Below are positions 5,924 through 6,277 of a stretch of DNA of 6,277 nt, one piece after another (positions within the stretch are counted from its first letter, which is position 1; each line of letters starts with the position of its first letter). A program made the position numbers and the translations under genes. Below the pieces are notes generated by a model. The model was not told where the DNA came from. It was given only the letters and a program-made list of their open reading frames with translations, and did no database searches. This stretch comes from Methanosarcinaceae archaeon. Lineage in GTDB: Archaea; Halobacteriota; Methanosarcinia; Methanosarcinales; Methanosarcinaceae. Location: contig JAUVKD010000055.1 in the NCBI GenBank assembly GCA_030596385.1, positions 1 to 6,277 of the forward strand. Direction: 5' to 3'.

Positions 5924-5937
5924 ATAAATATATATTA
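5924..5937 (-). promoter_or_regulatory. Promoter of the purN-glyA-folD operon
   Basis: TAATATATATTTAT on the minus strand is the best TATA box in the window. Its centre lies about 24 bases before the A of the purN start codon, close to the usual archaeal distance between TATA box and transcription start. Transcription would thus begin at or next to the start codon. It lies in the 53-base gap after the COG1395 gene. Confidence 0.55.
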
Positions 5938-5960
5938 GTTTTTGGGATTTTCTTATTTTT

Positions 5961-6277
5961 TCAAACGCATTGTTTTTTCTTCCGCTCATGGATAAGTGTA
6001 TCAAGTTCGTCACAATCCGACAATTTATCAAGTTCACATCGTTCAATAAGTACCGTACTGTCAACAGATCTCAACTTGCTGTGTCCTTCTATTATGAAAA
6101 CAGATTGTGTCATAGTGACATTGGCAATGCTGCTCATAAGGTGGGCGCGCTTGATCATGGCACTGCTGTATTCGCTCACACCTGTTAACATGACATTTGC
6201 ATCATCACTGGATATTGCTTTGAATGGTGCCTGGGATGTAGGAAGTACGTCATAACCAAGTGTGTGCATCAAACTTA
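5961..6277 (-). CDS. Archaeal HTH-type transcriptional regulator, COG1395 family (C-terminal part)
   Basis: The frame is open from the right window edge to TGA at 5961-5963, so only about the last 105 residues are present; the start lies outside. The peptide reads LGYDVLPTSQAPFKAIS..., then NVMLTGV, EYSSAMIKRAHLMSSIANV, SVFIIEG, and an acidic end LDKLSDCDELDTLIHERKKK. This follows the C-terminal domain of the Methanocaldococcus MJ1164 protein as I recall it (MGFNLLETTKAPFDA..., RRKAMIVDEISKIL, LEKIGDTVDLLDFIEKRKK). Full-length members are about 320 residues with an N-terminal nuclease-like region and a central Cro/C1-type helix-turn-helix, neither of which is visible here. Targets of the family are not known to me. 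It lies 53 bases before purN on the same strand, so co-transcription or control of the folate operon is possible but unproven. Confidence 0.75.
   Translation of the reverse strand, partial: SLMHTLGYDVLPTSQAPFKAISSDDANVMLTGVSEYSSAMIKRAHLMSSIANVTMTQSVFIIEGHSKLRSVDSTVLIERCELDKLSDCDELDTLIHERKKKQCV

Noticed and set aside
1..6277. CRISPR array, tRNA or rRNA genes
   Set aside because: No regularly spaced repeats and no tRNA or rRNA-like conserved segments were seen on reading both strands.

Overview
The window looks like chromosomal DNA of a methanogenic archaeon of the Methanosarcinaceae type (Methanosarcina, Methanococcoides, Methanolobus and relatives). Three things suggest this. Ribosome binding sites are of the GGTGA/GGAGGT kind and AT-rich TATA-like boxes lie upstream of genes. 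The last gene belongs to an archaeal regulator family (COG1395, MJ1164-like). The isocitrate dehydrogenase sits beside a folate-type one-carbon cluster, and most methanogens use tetrahydromethanopterin and formate-dependent purine enzymes instead. The genus cannot be fixed from the sequence alone.

Layout. Positions 1-911 hold no intact gene. At the left edge is a short minus-strand scrap of a type I restriction-modification methylase (HsdM). Positions 541-905 hold two out-of-frame pieces of a Schlafen/AlbA_2-type ATP-binding protein that has lost its middle. This reads as a decayed defence locus. Positions 912-1940 (minus) encode an NADP-type isocitrate dehydrogenase. A 308-base divergent intergenic region with a 14-bp palindrome follows. 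Next comes an AT-rich plus-strand gene (2249-2884) for an unrecognised protein with two membrane helices and an extracytoplasmic beta-rich domain.

From 6277 back to 2986 everything is on the minus strand: the C-terminal third of a COG1395 regulator, then purN, glyA and folD. These last three form one biochemical unit. GlyA makes methylene-tetrahydrofolate from serine, FolD oxidises it to 10-formyl-tetrahydrofolate, and PurN spends the formyl group on purine synthesis. Gaps of 71 and 40 bases suggest an operon, possibly with an extra promoter before glyA.

Points worth a second look: the decayed restriction/Schlafen remnants, the active-site substitutions in the dehydrogenase, the palindrome upstream of it, a C-terminal FolD tail coincident with two DNA hairpins, amber (TAG) stops on both purN and glyA in a lineage that often reads TAG as pyrrolysine, and a probably leaderless purN. 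I did not find a clearly new multi-gene system.
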